Below, piece after piece: positions 1 through 10,282 of a stretch of 64,000 nucleotides of DNA. The notes below the pieces were generated by a model. That model was not told the origin of the DNA. It searched no databases and saw nothing but the letters and a program-made list of their open reading frames with translations. Location: assembly GCF_022132145.1 (NCBI RefSeq), contig NZ_JAJISP010000001.1, positions 434,001 to 498,000 of the forward strand. Direction: 5' to 3'. The translations under genes were made by a program, and so were the position numbers. Position 1 is the first letter of the stretch, and each line of letters opens with the position of its first letter. This DNA comes from Pseudomonas sp. MMS21 TM103 (GTDB lineage Bacteria; Pseudomonadota; Gammaproteobacteria; Pseudomonadales; Pseudomonadaceae).

Positions 1-636
1 GTCGAGATGGAAGCGCTCGCGCTCGGCCTCCGGCAACTGGGCGAACTCCGCCTCATCCAGGGCCTTGCCCTCGAGCATCGGGGTGAAGGCGATATTGCTG
101 CTGTCGCGGTACAGCGCCACGTTCTTTTCCAGCGACAACTTCTCGATCACATCGAGCGCCTGGTCGTAGCGCTTGTTGAAGGCGCGATCGATGGCGCTCT
201 TCTTCTGCTGGTAGGACGGGTGCTCGAACACCGCGGGAAAGGTCGCCAGCAAGTTGTCGATCAGCAGGTTGATGTCGCCGATGAACGCCCCGGCACTACC
301 CGCGGGCAACTCCAGCGCGCGCGGCTCGCGCGGTTCATCGAAGTGATTGACGTAGACGTGATCCGCCGGGGTCGCCAGGCGCTTGGCTTCGGCTTTGAGG
401 TAACGATTGACGAAAGAAAAGCGCCCGGTACCGGGCTCGCCCATGACAAATACGTTGTAACCGGGACGCGGCATCGCGACACCGAACTGCAGGGCTTCAA
501 CCGCGCGCTCCTGGCCCAGCACACCGCGAAAAGGCTCCAGGTCATCGGTGTTGGTGAAGTTGAACTGCTCGGGCGAGAACGGACGGGTGAGAGCTTCAGG
601 TGCCAACCGCAAATGGGCTGTAACGGAGTCTGGCAT
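1..636 (-). CDS. Lon-like AAA+ ATP-dependent protease, N-terminal part (cut by window edge)
   Basis: The 212 visible codons begin MPDSVTAHLRLAPEAL and run off the left edge without a stop. A P-loop-like motif, GEPGTGRFSF, sits near residue 65 and is followed by a region rich in charged helices. This is the N-terminal half of the AAA-plus-Lon-protease-domain family (type P. aeruginosa PA4576, LonC/LonP-like), whose C-terminal Ser-Lys protease domain would lie outside the window. The P-loop has R where Lon itself has K (GTGRF for GTGKT); I recall this variant as usual for the family. The product is expected to be a cytoplasmic protease of about 800 residues. The start at 636 is the first ATG of the frame. 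The catalytic dyad cannot be checked here. Confidence 0.8.
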   Translation of the reverse strand, partial: MPDSVTAHLRLAPEALTRPFSPEQFNFTNTDDLEPFRGVLGQERAVEALQFGVAMPRPGYNVFVMGEPGTGRFSFVNRYLKAEAKRLATPADHVYVNHFDEPREPRALELPAGSAGAFIGDINLLIDNLLATFPAVFEHPSYQQKKSAIDRAFNKRYDQALDVIEKLSLEKNVALYRDSSNIAFTPMLEGKALDEAEFAQLPEAERERFHLD

Positions 637-875
637 TGGAAATCCTTGAACGGGGGGCTGGTGAAATCATGGCTGCATCGGCCGTCATCCACAAGCCGCA
701 TGGTTGGTCACGGGCACGCGAAAAAAGCCTGCGAGCATCACACCAGCAGCCATCCTCATGCGCCTACGCCAGTAAGACGCCATCCTGCGGGCCTTATCCA
801 CCCTGGCCTGCGGCATTGCGATCAAGCGGTGCCAGCCACTGGCAAGGCAACTGAAACAGAGCCTATGCAGCTCGG

Positions 876-1205
876 CTAGCCGGCGCTTACGTGATCGGCA
901 CAGGCCAGGCAATACTCGGCAGCCGGCAACACCTGCAAGCGCGCCGGCTCAATCGGGTCACCACAGCGCAGGCAGTCGCCATAGCTGCCTTCGGCCAGCC
1001 TCAACTTGGCCATGCCCACCTGGCGCATGCCCTTCTCGGCCTCGGCCAGCAGGGCTTCGAGTACCTCATCGTTTTGCCGTTGCAGGGCCTGTTCGGCAAA
1101 ATCCGGCGAGTGGCTGCGGGCCAAGTCCCGACTAATCGCATTGGCCCGCGCACTGTACTCGGCGAACAGGGCATCGAGCGCCACTTGGGGATCAAAAGCA
1201 GGCAT
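876..1205 (-). CDS. DksA/TraR-family C4 zinc-finger protein
   Basis: The product is a 109-residue protein. Its C-terminal zinc finger reads CLRCGDPIEPARLQVL followed by CLAC, a CxxC-x17-CxxC arrangement. The N-terminal half is a charged helical hairpin, as in short TraR/DksA-like proteins. DksA relatives bind the RNA polymerase secondary channel and alter promoter choice, but the acidic tip residues of true DksA are not obvious, so a regulatory role is inferred from the family only. I start at the second ATG (1205), because the AGGAG at 1213-1217 is 7 nt from it but only 1 nt from the ATG at 1211. The gene lies between the Lon-like protease and rtcB, as I recall for P. aeruginosa PA4577. Confidence 0.85.
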   Translation of the reverse strand: MPAFDPQVALDALFAEYSARANAISRDLARSHSPDFAEQALQRQNDEVLEALLAEAEKGMRQVGMAKLRLAEGSYGDCLRCGDPIEPARLQVLPAAEYCLACADHVSAG

Positions 1206-1485
1206 GGACATACTCCTCGGTGGTCAACGACGAGACAGCGCGGTCACAGCACCACCCCGCGGGGCACAAGGCAAGGCGTTGCAACTGCCGCCGGCCGGCC
1301 CGAAAGGTGTTCAACGGTCTATTCAGTGTGGACGCTGCCACACAGTCTGCATAACCGCCGACGAAAACTTGTGCCAGGAGCCTGCGCCTGGCAGGCCACG
1401 GCAGATTCCACCTGTTGGCCGGGGCGGCTTATGGGTGCATGCTGACTCGGTAGCGCCAGAACAATGGGCAAGGCCGGAAAACCCC

Positions 1486-2706
1486 ATGAAGCACAGCTCA
1501 CCGCAAATCCTCCAAGTCGCCAATGGCAAGCCGGTCAAACTCTGGACCCAGGGCGTGCCGCTCGAGGCGCAAGCCCGTCAGCAACTGCTGGAAACGGCAA
1601 GCCTGCCATTCATCTTCAAGCACTTGGCGGTGATGCCGGACGTGCACCTGGGCAAGGGCTCGACCATCGGCAGCGTGATCCCCACCATCGGTGCCATCAT
1701 CCCGGCCGCCGTGGGTGTGGATATCGGTTGCGGCATGATCGCGGTGCGCACCTCGCTGCAGGCCAGCGACTTGCCGGACAACCTGCACCGCCTGCGTAGC
1801 GCCATCGAGCAGGCCGTGCCGCATGGCAAGACCTTCGGCAAGCACGACCAGGGCGCCTGGCAACGGGTGCCGGACGCCGCCGATAGGGCCTGGGCGGTGC
1901 TGGCCGGACGCTTCAGGGCCATCACCGACAAGTACCCGCGCCTGGAGAAGACCAATAACCGCGTCCATCTGGGCACCCTGGGCGGCGGCAACCACTTCAT
2001 CGAGGTGTGCCTGGACGAGCAGGACCGGGTCTGGTTCATGCTGCACAGTGGCTCGCGCGGAGTCGGCAATGCCATCGGCACGTTGTTCATCGAACTGGCC
2101 CAGGCCGACATGCACCAACAGCTCGGCAACCTGCCGAACAAGGACCTGGCCTACCTCGAGGAGGGCAGCCGGCACTTCGCCGACTACGTGGAGGCGGTCG
2201 GCTGGGCCCAGGACTTCGCCCGGCAGAATCGTGCGCTGATGATGGAGGCGGTGATCGCCGCGGCGCGCCAGGTGATCGGCAAGCCCTTCGAGGTCAACCT
2301 GGAGGCGGTGAACTGCCACCACAACTACGTGCAGCGCGAGCACCACTTCGGCCAGGATGTGCTTATCACCCGCAAGGGCGCCTTGTCGGCGCGCAAGGGT
2401 GAGCTGGGCATCATCCCCGGCTCCATGGGGGCCAAGAGCTTTATCGTCCGCGGCCTGGGCAATCCGCAGGCGTTTAACTCCTGCAGCCACGGCGCCGGAC
2501 GGGTGATGAGCCGCAGCCAGGCCAAGAGGCTGTTTACCATCGAGGACCAGATCCGCACCACGGCCCACGTCGAATGCCGCAAGGACAAGGCAGTGATCGA
2601 CGAAATCCCCCTGGCCTACAAGGACATCGATGCGGTGATGCAGGCCCAGAGCGACCTGGTCGAAGTGGTGCATACCCTGCGCCAAGTGGTCTGCGTCAAG
2701 GGCTGA
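1486..2706 (+). CDS. rtcB: RNA-splicing ligase RtcB
   Basis: The product is a 406-residue GTP- and Mn-dependent RNA ligase that joins 2',3'-cyclic phosphate (or 3'-phosphate) ends to 5'-OH ends. Family motifs in order are MPDVHLGKG, the metal-binding Cys in GVDIGCGM (Cys82), GGGNHFIEV, HSGSRGVGN, NCHHNY and SCSHGAGRVMSR. The last holds His335, matching the guanylylated His337 of E. coli RtcB. Length fits the family (E. coli 408). The frame is open upstream to 1006, but homology begins at MKHSSPQI, so I use ATG 1486; its ribosome site is weak. No rtcA or rtcR is adjacent. The gene converges on ettA with about 60 bp between them. Confidence 0.95.
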   Translation: MKHSSPQILQVANGKPVKLWTQGVPLEAQARQQLLETASLPFIFKHLAVMPDVHLGKGSTIGSVIPTIGAIIPAAVGVDIGCGMIAVRTSLQASDLPDNLHRLRSAIEQAVPHGKTFGKHDQGAWQRVPDAADRAWAVLAGRFRAITDKYPRLEKTNNRVHLGTLGGGNHFIEVCLDEQDRVWFMLHSGSRGVGNAIGTLFIELAQADMHQQLGNLPNKDLAYLEEGSRHFADYVEAVGWAQDFARQNRALMMEAVIAAARQVIGKPFEVNLEAVNCHHNYVQREHHFGQDVLITRKGALSARKGELGIIPGSMGAKSFIVRGLGNPQAFNSCSHGAGRVMSRSQAKRLFTIEDQIRTTAHVECRKDKAVIDEIPLAYKDIDAVMQAQSDLVEVVHTLRQVVCVKG

Positions 2707-2722
2707 GGCCTGCCGGCCCCAT

Positions 2723-2746
2723 AAAAAACGGAGCCCTAAGGCTCCG
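2723..2746 (-). terminator. Intrinsic terminator of ettA
   Basis: On the minus strand a 7-bp perfect stem (CGGAGCC / GGCTCCG, loop of 4, 2729-2746) is followed by six T (plus-strand A run 2723-2728). It lies 20 bp after the ettA stop. There is no T run on the rtcB side, so it serves the minus strand. Confidence 0.8.
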
Positions 2747-2766
2747 CTCCTGCTTGCTGCGGCGGA

Positions 2767-4458
<1,692 letters not shown>

Positions 4459-4474
4459 GGTTTTACTCGCCTTT

Positions 4475-4503
4475 AATCCTGTGTTTTCAGTGCTTTATGG
4501 TAG
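4475..4503 (+). repeat. Left terminal inverted repeat of the island
   Basis: The repeat starts AATCCTGTGT and runs to TATGGTAG. Against the complement of 52399-52429, the first ten bases are identical and, after a 2-nt gap, 12 of the last 16 match. It lies 16 bp upstream of the ettA start codon. Confidence 0.55.
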
Positions 4504-4527
4504 CGACAAGTGCTTAAATTCTGGAAG

Positions 4528-4546
4528 GCAAAACGTTAGGTTTTGC
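4528..4546. promoter_or_regulatory. Subterminal palindrome, likely recombinase or regulator binding site
   Basis: This is a perfect 7-bp inverted repeat, GCAAAAC and GTTTTGC, around GTTAG. It ends one base before the -35 box of the recombinase promoter, so it could be an operator, an end-binding site, or both. A related palindrome, with 15 of 19 bases identical, lies near the right end at 52350-52368. Confidence 0.55.
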
Positions 4547-4547
4547 G

Positions 4548-4575
4548 TTGACCTTAACTTGTTCCTGACTATACT
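4548..4575 (+). promoter_or_regulatory. Sigma70 promoter of the recombinase operon
   Basis: TTGACC (4548-4553) and TATACT (4570-4575) are separated by 16 bp. The site is followed by an AT-rich leader and an AGGGAG ribosome site 4 nt before ATG 4606. It is the clearest sigma70-type promoter in the window and would drive 4606-10101. Confidence 0.75.
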
Positions 4576-4605
4576 TAAAAAAGTTATTTTTTATGAGGGA
4601 GCAAT

Positions 4606-5871
4606 ATGGGTCTCCAGGTCATAGAGCAGGTGGTGAATGGTGCTCGTAGAAAGCTGCTGGTGCAAGACTACATCCCGGTTTACTACCCCAACCTCTACAT
4701 GACCATGGAGCACTCGGGCAAAGCACTGGAAACAACAAAGAAGTACCTTGAGCATCTGGTTGTGCTTGAGCAGTTTCTAGCTTTTTCCTCTATTGATCTG
4801 ATTTCTCGCATCGAACAGCGCCCTGCCAGCCAATACCTGACAGACAGTGAGCTTTCCAGATTTGTGTCGGACGCGGGGTTTAGCAAGGAAACCTTGGCAA
4901 TGAAGTATGCGGGGATGCGTTTGCTTCCGACTGCCTACATCTCCGTTGGCAAAGTCCATGCGCGGCAGCGAATCGAGGCGGTACGCGACTACCTGTCCTT
5001 CCTCTATGACAAGTTGGGTGATCACTCAACACGATATGAGGCGGTTGACGATGTGAAGAAGCGCATCAACCGCAAGATCAAAGCGGCCAGCCCTGCGTGG
5101 AAAAAAACGCGAACGGACGAAATGAAGGGGCTTACGAGTCAGGAGCGAACTCGCTTGCTGGAAATAATGCATCCGGATAGCGCCGAGAACCCCTTTTCAG
5201 ATGAAGCCATCAGGCTGCGTAACTACATCATTTTGCTGCTGGGTCTCGACATGGGGCTGCGACGCTCCGAGATGCTGCTGATCAAGACCAGCGATATTCA
5301 CTGGCACAGTCGTCAACTAGCGGTGGTCAACCTGGAGGATGAGAGCCTCGATCCACGAACGATGGCCCCGCAATTCAAAACCCACGAGCGCATGCTGGTG
5401 ATGACTGACGACCTGTATGACGCAATCACTGAGTACGAATCGAAATATCGCAACAGAAAGCCCCGTAGCGGCGCATCGCAAGCGAGAAGCCATCCGTTTT
5501 TGCTGGTGGCGCACAAGCGAAATGAGGGCGGACCTCTGACCATCAAAGCAGTGGATGGCGTTCTGCCCAGGGTCCGAGAAATAGCACCGGAACTGGCTCA
5601 TGTGCACCCGCATATTCTGAGGCATGACGCGGTCTACACGATGCTGGAAAGCATGCGTGAGGAACTGGCAGCGCTCACGCCGGAGGATCGCACCACGCAA
5701 GTTCAAAAGATCCTGACATACATGTTCGGCTGGAGTCCCGATTCGGACATGCCCGGCCGCTACGGCGCGAAATTCTGGAAGGAAGAGGCAGACAAAGCGA
5801 TACAGAAACGGGCCGAGCGGTTTAAGGCCATCCGTCAGAACGCCGAGGCGACACAAGGAGGCTCAGAGTGA
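4606..5871 (+). CDS. Tyrosine recombinase 1 of the island (GmtY/TnpA-like)
   Basis: The product is a 421-residue site-specific recombinase. The N-terminal part (about 1-165) is a SAM-like DNA-binding region and the catalytic part follows. Visible catalytic residues are Arg in GLDMGLRRSE (219/220), His336-x-x-Arg339 in HPHILRHDA, and a likely Tyr386 in GRYGAKFW. The usual LGH motif is replaced by MFGWSP. It is the first gene of an operon of four: the next ATG overlaps its stop (ATGA). It acts on DNA in the cytoplasm and presumably integrates and excises the island together with the next two recombinases. By size and position it could be GmtY of a Gamma-Mobile-Trio, but I cannot confirm that without a database. 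Confidence 0.8.
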   Translation: MGLQVIEQVVNGARRKLLVQDYIPVYYPNLYMTMEHSGKALETTKKYLEHLVVLEQFLAFSSIDLISRIEQRPASQYLTDSELSRFVSDAGFSKETLAMKYAGMRLLPTAYISVGKVHARQRIEAVRDYLSFLYDKLGDHSTRYEAVDDVKKRINRKIKAASPAWKKTRTDEMKGLTSQERTRLLEIMHPDSAENPFSDEAIRLRNYIILLLGLDMGLRRSEMLLIKTSDIHWHSRQLAVVNLEDESLDPRTMAPQFKTHERMLVMTDDLYDAITEYESKYRNRKPRSGASQARSHPFLLVAHKRNEGGPLTIKAVDGVLPRVREIAPELAHVHPHILRHDAVYTMLESMREELAALTPEDRTTQVQKILTYMFGWSPDSDMPGRYGAKFWKEEADKAIQKRAERFKAIRQNAEATQGGSE

Positions 5872-7466
5872 ACATCGCCGTCGAAGCACTTCAGGCACCC
5901 ACGAAGGACAGCCTCGATGCATGGCTGAACACGCCTCGCCTGGCGAAATGTGGGGAGATGTTCACACCCGCCGAACCGATGTGGAAACCGGATAAATCGG
6001 CTAGTCATTCAGTCAACTGGAAAGCGGCTATTGCCTGCGTCTCGCCGAATTGGCAGCCCTGGTTGCACGCCGCCCTGGCGTACCGAATGGCCGATATGGC
6101 AGCGGGCACGGTTGCTAAAGCCAGCAGTGTGTTGTCGCGGGCTGCTCAGGACGGTATTGACCCGCTCAACGAGGATCACCTGATCGCTCTGCGGGAGCGC
6201 TTTCAACCTGGTGAGTTTAGTGCCATTGCCGCTTTCATGGCGTTTTGGCACGACTGCGAATCCCTCGAACAGCGCCCGTCGCAACCCCTGTTCGATGCCT
6301 ACCAAGCACTGCCCAGGAAAAAGCGTTCCAGCAGCAGTGTGATCCTCAGCCTGGACCCCGAACAAGGCCCGTTCACGCAGGTGGAGCAGGACGCGCTGCA
6401 TCAATGGATACATGAGCAGTTTTGTCACGGGCAGTTAGATTTCGAGCCGTACCTTTACCTGCGCATGTTGATGATTTACGGGCAGCGTGGCGCTCAGGTG
6501 CGAATGATGGTTTTTGGTGATTTCACGAAGAGCGATCAGGGCTGCAAGATCAGGTTTCATTGGGCAAAGCAAAATGATGACGAGGCTGGTTGGCGAGCAA
6601 AGGCCGAAACATTCAGTCTGGATGAGGATCTCTACAACACCGTGCAGGCCTACAAGGCAATGGTTCTGGCGCAACTCTGGCAAACGTATCCAGACGGTGC
6701 CGACTGGAATGCAGCCATTGAGAATGTGCCCCTCTTTCGTAAGAAGCTGGATGATGATGAAGCAGTAGCTTGGGAGCGGGTGAATCCCCCTGTTTTGCTC
6801 GATAGCCCCCTTCAAAAAGCCCTCGAAGACGCGCCGCAGCCGACCTTTCATATCGGATCAAGCACGATCAAGCGTTGGCTTGAGTGCATCGAGCGGATGG
6901 AGGGCTTTCCGATTTCGCCTCGCACCCATCAGCCGCTGAAAGTGACGCGGGGGCACCGGTTCAGGCACACCCTCGGCACGGACCTTTCCAATGCGGGGCT
7001 GAATGAGTGGACGATGGCCCGCGCATTGATGCACAACAATACTCAGACAGTGCGAAAGTATCGCGCTGTTTCGGCGGAGTTGCTGGCGTTGATAGACGCG
7101 AAGATGAGCGACCATCTGGCCTTGGTTGTGAATGCGTTCACAGGGATCATCGTCACGGATCGCACCTCAGCGAAAAACGGGGATCGAGCGGATCGACAAA
7201 TCGAGGATGTGGCAGTGTGCGGTGCCAGTGCCGCCTGCCATCTCGATGCGCCGTACACCTGTTACGCATGCGGAAAATTCCAACCCCTTCTGTACGCCAA
7301 TCACCGCGCGATCCTTGAGCGATTGGAACGTCGTCGGGCGCAAACCATTGCCATAGATAAAACGACCGGTGTGCTCTGGGATCGGGCCATTCTGGCCTGC
7401 CGCAAGGTGATTCTGGATTGTGAGGCCATGCTCCGTTCATCGGACTCAAGGAGGACAGAAGAATGA
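5868..7466 (+). CDS. Tyrosine recombinase 2 of the island
   Basis: The product is a 532-residue recombinase whose start overlaps the previous stop by 4 nt. Catalytic motifs are Arg in MIYGQRGAQV, His-x-x-Arg in HRFRHTLGTDL and Tyr in NNTQTVRKYRAV. After the catalytic domain there is a cysteine cluster (VCGASAACH then CYACGKF) that looks like a zinc-binding tail, as seen in TnpB-type recombinases of Tn554-like elements. A divergent N-terminal half of about 150 residues shows no motif I know. The three-recombinase arrangement suggests the proteins act as one complex on both ends of the island. The next gene again starts in the stop codon. Confidence 0.8.
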   Translation: MNIAVEALQAPTKDSLDAWLNTPRLAKCGEMFTPAEPMWKPDKSASHSVNWKAAIACVSPNWQPWLHAALAYRMADMAAGTVAKASSVLSRAAQDGIDPLNEDHLIALRERFQPGEFSAIAAFMAFWHDCESLEQRPSQPLFDAYQALPRKKRSSSSVILSLDPEQGPFTQVEQDALHQWIHEQFCHGQLDFEPYLYLRMLMIYGQRGAQVRMMVFGDFTKSDQGCKIRFHWAKQNDDEAGWRAKAETFSLDEDLYNTVQAYKAMVLAQLWQTYPDGADWNAAIENVPLFRKKLDDDEAVAWERVNPPVLLDSPLQKALEDAPQPTFHIGSSTIKRWLECIERMEGFPISPRTHQPLKVTRGHRFRHTLGTDLSNAGLNEWTMARALMHNNTQTVRKYRAVSAELLALIDAKMSDHLALVVNAFTGIIVTDRTSAKNGDRADRQIEDVAVCGASAACHLDAPYTCYACGKFQPLLYANHRAILERLERRRAQTIAIDKTTGVLWDRAILACRKVILDCEAMLRSSDSRRTEE

Positions 7467-9700
7467 CCGAAGCGTTTGATTCTGAACCGACGAACAACAT
7501 TGTTGATTTTAAGCCCAAGAGCCATCTGGATGCGGAGGCTCAACTCGCGGCGTTTATCGAATGGGCAAAACAGACCCTGCCCATAGGCATTCCCAATCGA
7601 GTGCACGCGAGTATTCGCTGGGAAGACAGCAGTTGGCACCCGCATGGCGTCCAGAACTGCGCCTTCACGGCGCTGGGATCAACCAGAACGGCCACAAAGG
7701 AGATGCAGGCATCCTTCATGGCGTTTGCCAAAGCCATGGCGGTGTACCGGCGAGTGTATTTGCAGAAAAAGTCAATTAGCGGCTTGCTGAATGCCCTGAA
7801 GGCGCTGGAAGTCGCCCTGTTCGAGTTGACTGGCACTCGGGATGTGACGCGGGTGTCAGCCGCAGCCTGTAATAAAGCGTGCGATTACCTGAACCTTCAC
7901 TGTACAAAAGGCAACGCCGCATACGCTTACGGCCGGGCACTTGAGGGCGTCATTACGTTGATGCGGGCAAAAAGACTGCTCAAGTCGGATTTCCAGTGGA
8001 CCTCTCCGCTGACGCTGAGGCCGCGTGGCACGCTCAAGCAGCAAAAAACGGATCGAGAACAGAAGCTCCCCAACCCTGAAGCGATCAAAGCCCTCGGGGA
8101 AGTGTTCAACAACAAATTGACCCGCCCCCTCGATATCGTTGTGACATCTGCCTGTGCGCTGTTGCTGAGTGCACCCAGTCGCGTGGGTGAATTGGCGGAT
8201 ATTGAATTGGATTGCCTAGTATTCAAAGAGGATACCAAGGGCAATCGGCGCATGTTCCTGCGCTGGTACGCGGAAAAGATGAACCAGGTCATGCTGAAGC
8301 CCGTCGTTTCGCCTGAGATGGAGCCGGTCGTCGAGCGGGTCCTCACGTTACTGAAACCGATCACCGATGAGGCGCGGGCTTACGCCGCCTGGCTGGAAGA
8401 CCATCCCGATGAGTTTCCGCCCCATGAAGGACTGCCACCCAGAGGGCCTGATGAACCGCTCACATACGCCGAAGCCTGTGCCGCACTGAAACTCACCGTT
8501 AGTGAAGGCATCGGACCGCGAGCCACATTCAATAACACGCTCCTGAAATGCCTAGAGAAGAGAAAGGCGCTCAGCCCCGCCGCCCGAGCCCTCTTGGCCG
8601 AGATCCGTGAAGGGTGGGATTCCAGCGCAGGGAAACGCATATATGTTAAGAACAAGACAGGAATCCAGGGGTATGAATTTGACGACCTGTGTGTGATCAC
8701 GCTGCGCAAACTCAATGTGCTGTTGCGTGAAAAGTATCTCCCGAAGGATTTTCCATACACCACGCCTTACACGGAGGGCAAAGCTCGGGTGAAGTACCGT
8801 GAGGCGTTGTTCACCGTGCGCACGGGAGCACTGGCTGAAGACTCAGCTGGCACTGCTGCGACACACAGGTTTGGCGTGGAAATCGCGGCGAACACTGCCC
8901 GAATGAATGTGCAATTAGGCGGTTCGAGCGAACCGAGCAGGAAAGACCTGTTCCAGCGCTATGGCTACTTAGGTCTCAAGGTCAGCACGCATGCGTTTCG
9001 GCACGAATTGAACACGCGGATGCACCAGGCCGGTCTGTCGCAACTCCTGATTGATGCCTTCTCCGGTCGCACGACGATGGGATCGGTCTACAACCATGAA
9101 GCCATCGAGGATCGCACCCAAAGGGTTGCGGCTTACCACCCCAAAACGAAGCACAGCACCGCTGCTCAGCGTCTGGACAAGGTCAAAACCAATCAGCCGC
9201 TGAACCTGGTTGAGGTGAGGGAACTGCACGAGGGTGAGCGGGACCGCATTATCCATCAAACCCATCTCGGCGTATGTGTGCATAACTTCGCATCCGAGCC
9301 ATGCCCGAAAATGGGCGCCTGCTTAGACTGTGGGCGGCTCGGTTGCGTCAAAGGAGATGACGTGAAGCTGGGCAACCTCATGGAAGAACGCGACGACCTT
9401 AAACACCGCCTAGATAAAGCCATGGATGCGCAGTCTCGTGGTGTGTTTGGGGCATCGGAGTCGGCCAAAAAACTGGGTGAGAAGCTCTTTAAGTGCGAGT
9501 TGCTCATCCAAACACTGGAAAACCCCGAACTCGAAAACGGTGCCATTGTGTGGAACGCCGATAACGGTTGGACGCTGACCAAGAACGCCGCGGCTATGTT
9601 GGGGCTGATCGAAGTCAAAGTCATTGAAAAAAATCAGGCGCAAGAGGCGTTGCCATCGTTGGATGACGCCTTGGCCTTGCTGGATGAGATCGAGGGTTAA
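7463..9700 (+). CDS. Large tyrosine recombinase 3 of the island (GmtZ/TnpB-like)
   Basis: The product is a 745-residue recombinase, the largest of the module. It has Arg in LLSAPSRVGELADIE, His-x-x-Arg in STHAFRHELNTRM and Tyr in GRTTMGSVYNHEA. The C-terminal zinc-type cluster reads CPKMGACLDCGRLGC and is followed by a helical tail. The N-terminal 200 residues resemble the core-binding domain of large integrases. It follows the second recombinase with an ATGA overlap and precedes the small coiled-coil gene by 2 nt. Proteins of this size paired with two shorter recombinases are typical of Tn554-like and Gamma-Mobile-Trio elements; the exact family name is inference. Confidence 0.8.
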   Translation: MTEAFDSEPTNNIVDFKPKSHLDAEAQLAAFIEWAKQTLPIGIPNRVHASIRWEDSSWHPHGVQNCAFTALGSTRTATKEMQASFMAFAKAMAVYRRVYLQKKSISGLLNALKALEVALFELTGTRDVTRVSAAACNKACDYLNLHCTKGNAAYAYGRALEGVITLMRAKRLLKSDFQWTSPLTLRPRGTLKQQKTDREQKLPNPEAIKALGEVFNNKLTRPLDIVVTSACALLLSAPSRVGELADIELDCLVFKEDTKGNRRMFLRWYAEKMNQVMLKPVVSPEMEPVVERVLTLLKPITDEARAYAAWLEDHPDEFPPHEGLPPRGPDEPLTYAEACAALKLTVSEGIGPRATFNNTLLKCLEKRKALSPAARALLAEIREGWDSSAGKRIYVKNKTGIQGYEFDDLCVITLRKLNVLLREKYLPKDFPYTTPYTEGKARVKYREALFTVRTGALAEDSAGTAATHRFGVEIAANTARMNVQLGGSSEPSRKDLFQRYGYLGLKVSTHAFRHELNTRMHQAGLSQLLIDAFSGRTTMGSVYNHEAIEDRTQRVAAYHPKTKHSTAAQRLDKVKTNQPLNLVEVRELHEGERDRIIHQTHLGVCVHNFASEPCPKMGACLDCGRLGCVKGDDVKLGNLMEERDDLKHRLDKAMDAQSRGVFGASESAKKLGEKLFKCELLIQTLENPELENGAIVWNADNGWTLTKNAAAMLGLIEVKVIEKNQAQEALPSLDDALALLDEIEG

Positions 9701-9702
9701 CG

Positions 9703-10101
9703 ATGGGGCATTTAACGCCAAAGGATGAGAAACGCATCATTAAGCTAATTGAGGAATGGTCAGAGCCGAAGCTGACCTGGCCTTTGCTCGTTGAGGCCTG
9801 CAAGGAAAAACTGGGTATCAGTCGTGCTCGCCAGTCCCTGATGAATCTACCTGCCGTGGATTTAGCGATGAAGAACTGCAAGGCGGCATTGAAGGCTCAG
9901 AAGCTGAAGCCGGGCTGGATTAGCGATATTCAGGCAGCCAACGAGCGCATTGAGGAACTGACAGAGAACAATCAGAAGCTGTCAGCTGCTGTTCGAGATA
10001 TGTATCGCAGGTTTTTGATCTGGCAAGCCAATGCGGATATGCACGGGCTAACGCAATCGAAGTTGGAGCAGCCGGTTTCACAGCTTCAAAAGAAGACCTG
10101 A
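9703..10101 (+). CDS. Small coiled-coil accessory protein of the recombinase operon (GmtX/TnpC-like)
   Basis: The product is a 132-residue protein. The N-terminal 60 residues form a short helix-turn-helix-like region (WPLLVEACKEKLGISRARQS). A coiled coil follows at about 84-110 (ANERIEELTENNQKLSAAV). It has no catalytic motif. TnpC of Tn554 has the same size, place and build and influences the orientation and frequency of transposition; GmtX of Gamma-Mobile-Trio islands is also a small third partner. It starts 2 nt after the recombinase 3 stop and ends the operon. The nested element carries an analogous gene (20127-20534) with no clear sequence likeness beyond the HTH-plus-coiled-coil plan. 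Confidence 0.65.
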   Translation: MGHLTPKDEKRIIKLIEEWSEPKLTWPLLVEACKEKLGISRARQSLMNLPAVDLAMKNCKAALKAQKLKPGWISDIQAANERIEELTENNQKLSAAVRDMYRRFLIWQANADMHGLTQSKLEQPVSQLQKKT

Positions 10102-10134
10102 TCCGGTGTTCAGAAACATATACCTGGAAAAACT

Positions 10135-10233
10135 CATGGCAGCTACACCCGGAAATTCGAGCACTCGGACAATGCTCCGCGCTACGCTCTGGAAGGGGAC
10201 GAGTTGATGATCCAGGGCGTCGCGCCCCATAGG
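10135..10233 (+). pseudogene. Remnant of a UmuD/S24-like C-terminus
   Basis: An open frame without a start reads APRYALEGDELMIQGVAPH at its end. It lines up with PPRYIMEGDELVAWGVVKA near the end of the intact UmuD at 11045-11482. The N-terminal part, with the cleavage site and Ser-Lys dyad, is missing. It sits right after the recombinase operon, as if an older umuD-type gene had been cut away when the island was assembled. The match is short, hence the modest confidence. Confidence 0.4.
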
Positions 10234-10282
10234 TGCCCAGAATGTTTGTTCAAGTGGAGTGCGCCAAGCACAGTCGCTTCGT

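Noticed and set aside
1006..1485. Earlier in-frame start for RtcB
   Set aside because: The extra 160 residues have no family likeness and overlap the DksA-like gene on the other strand.
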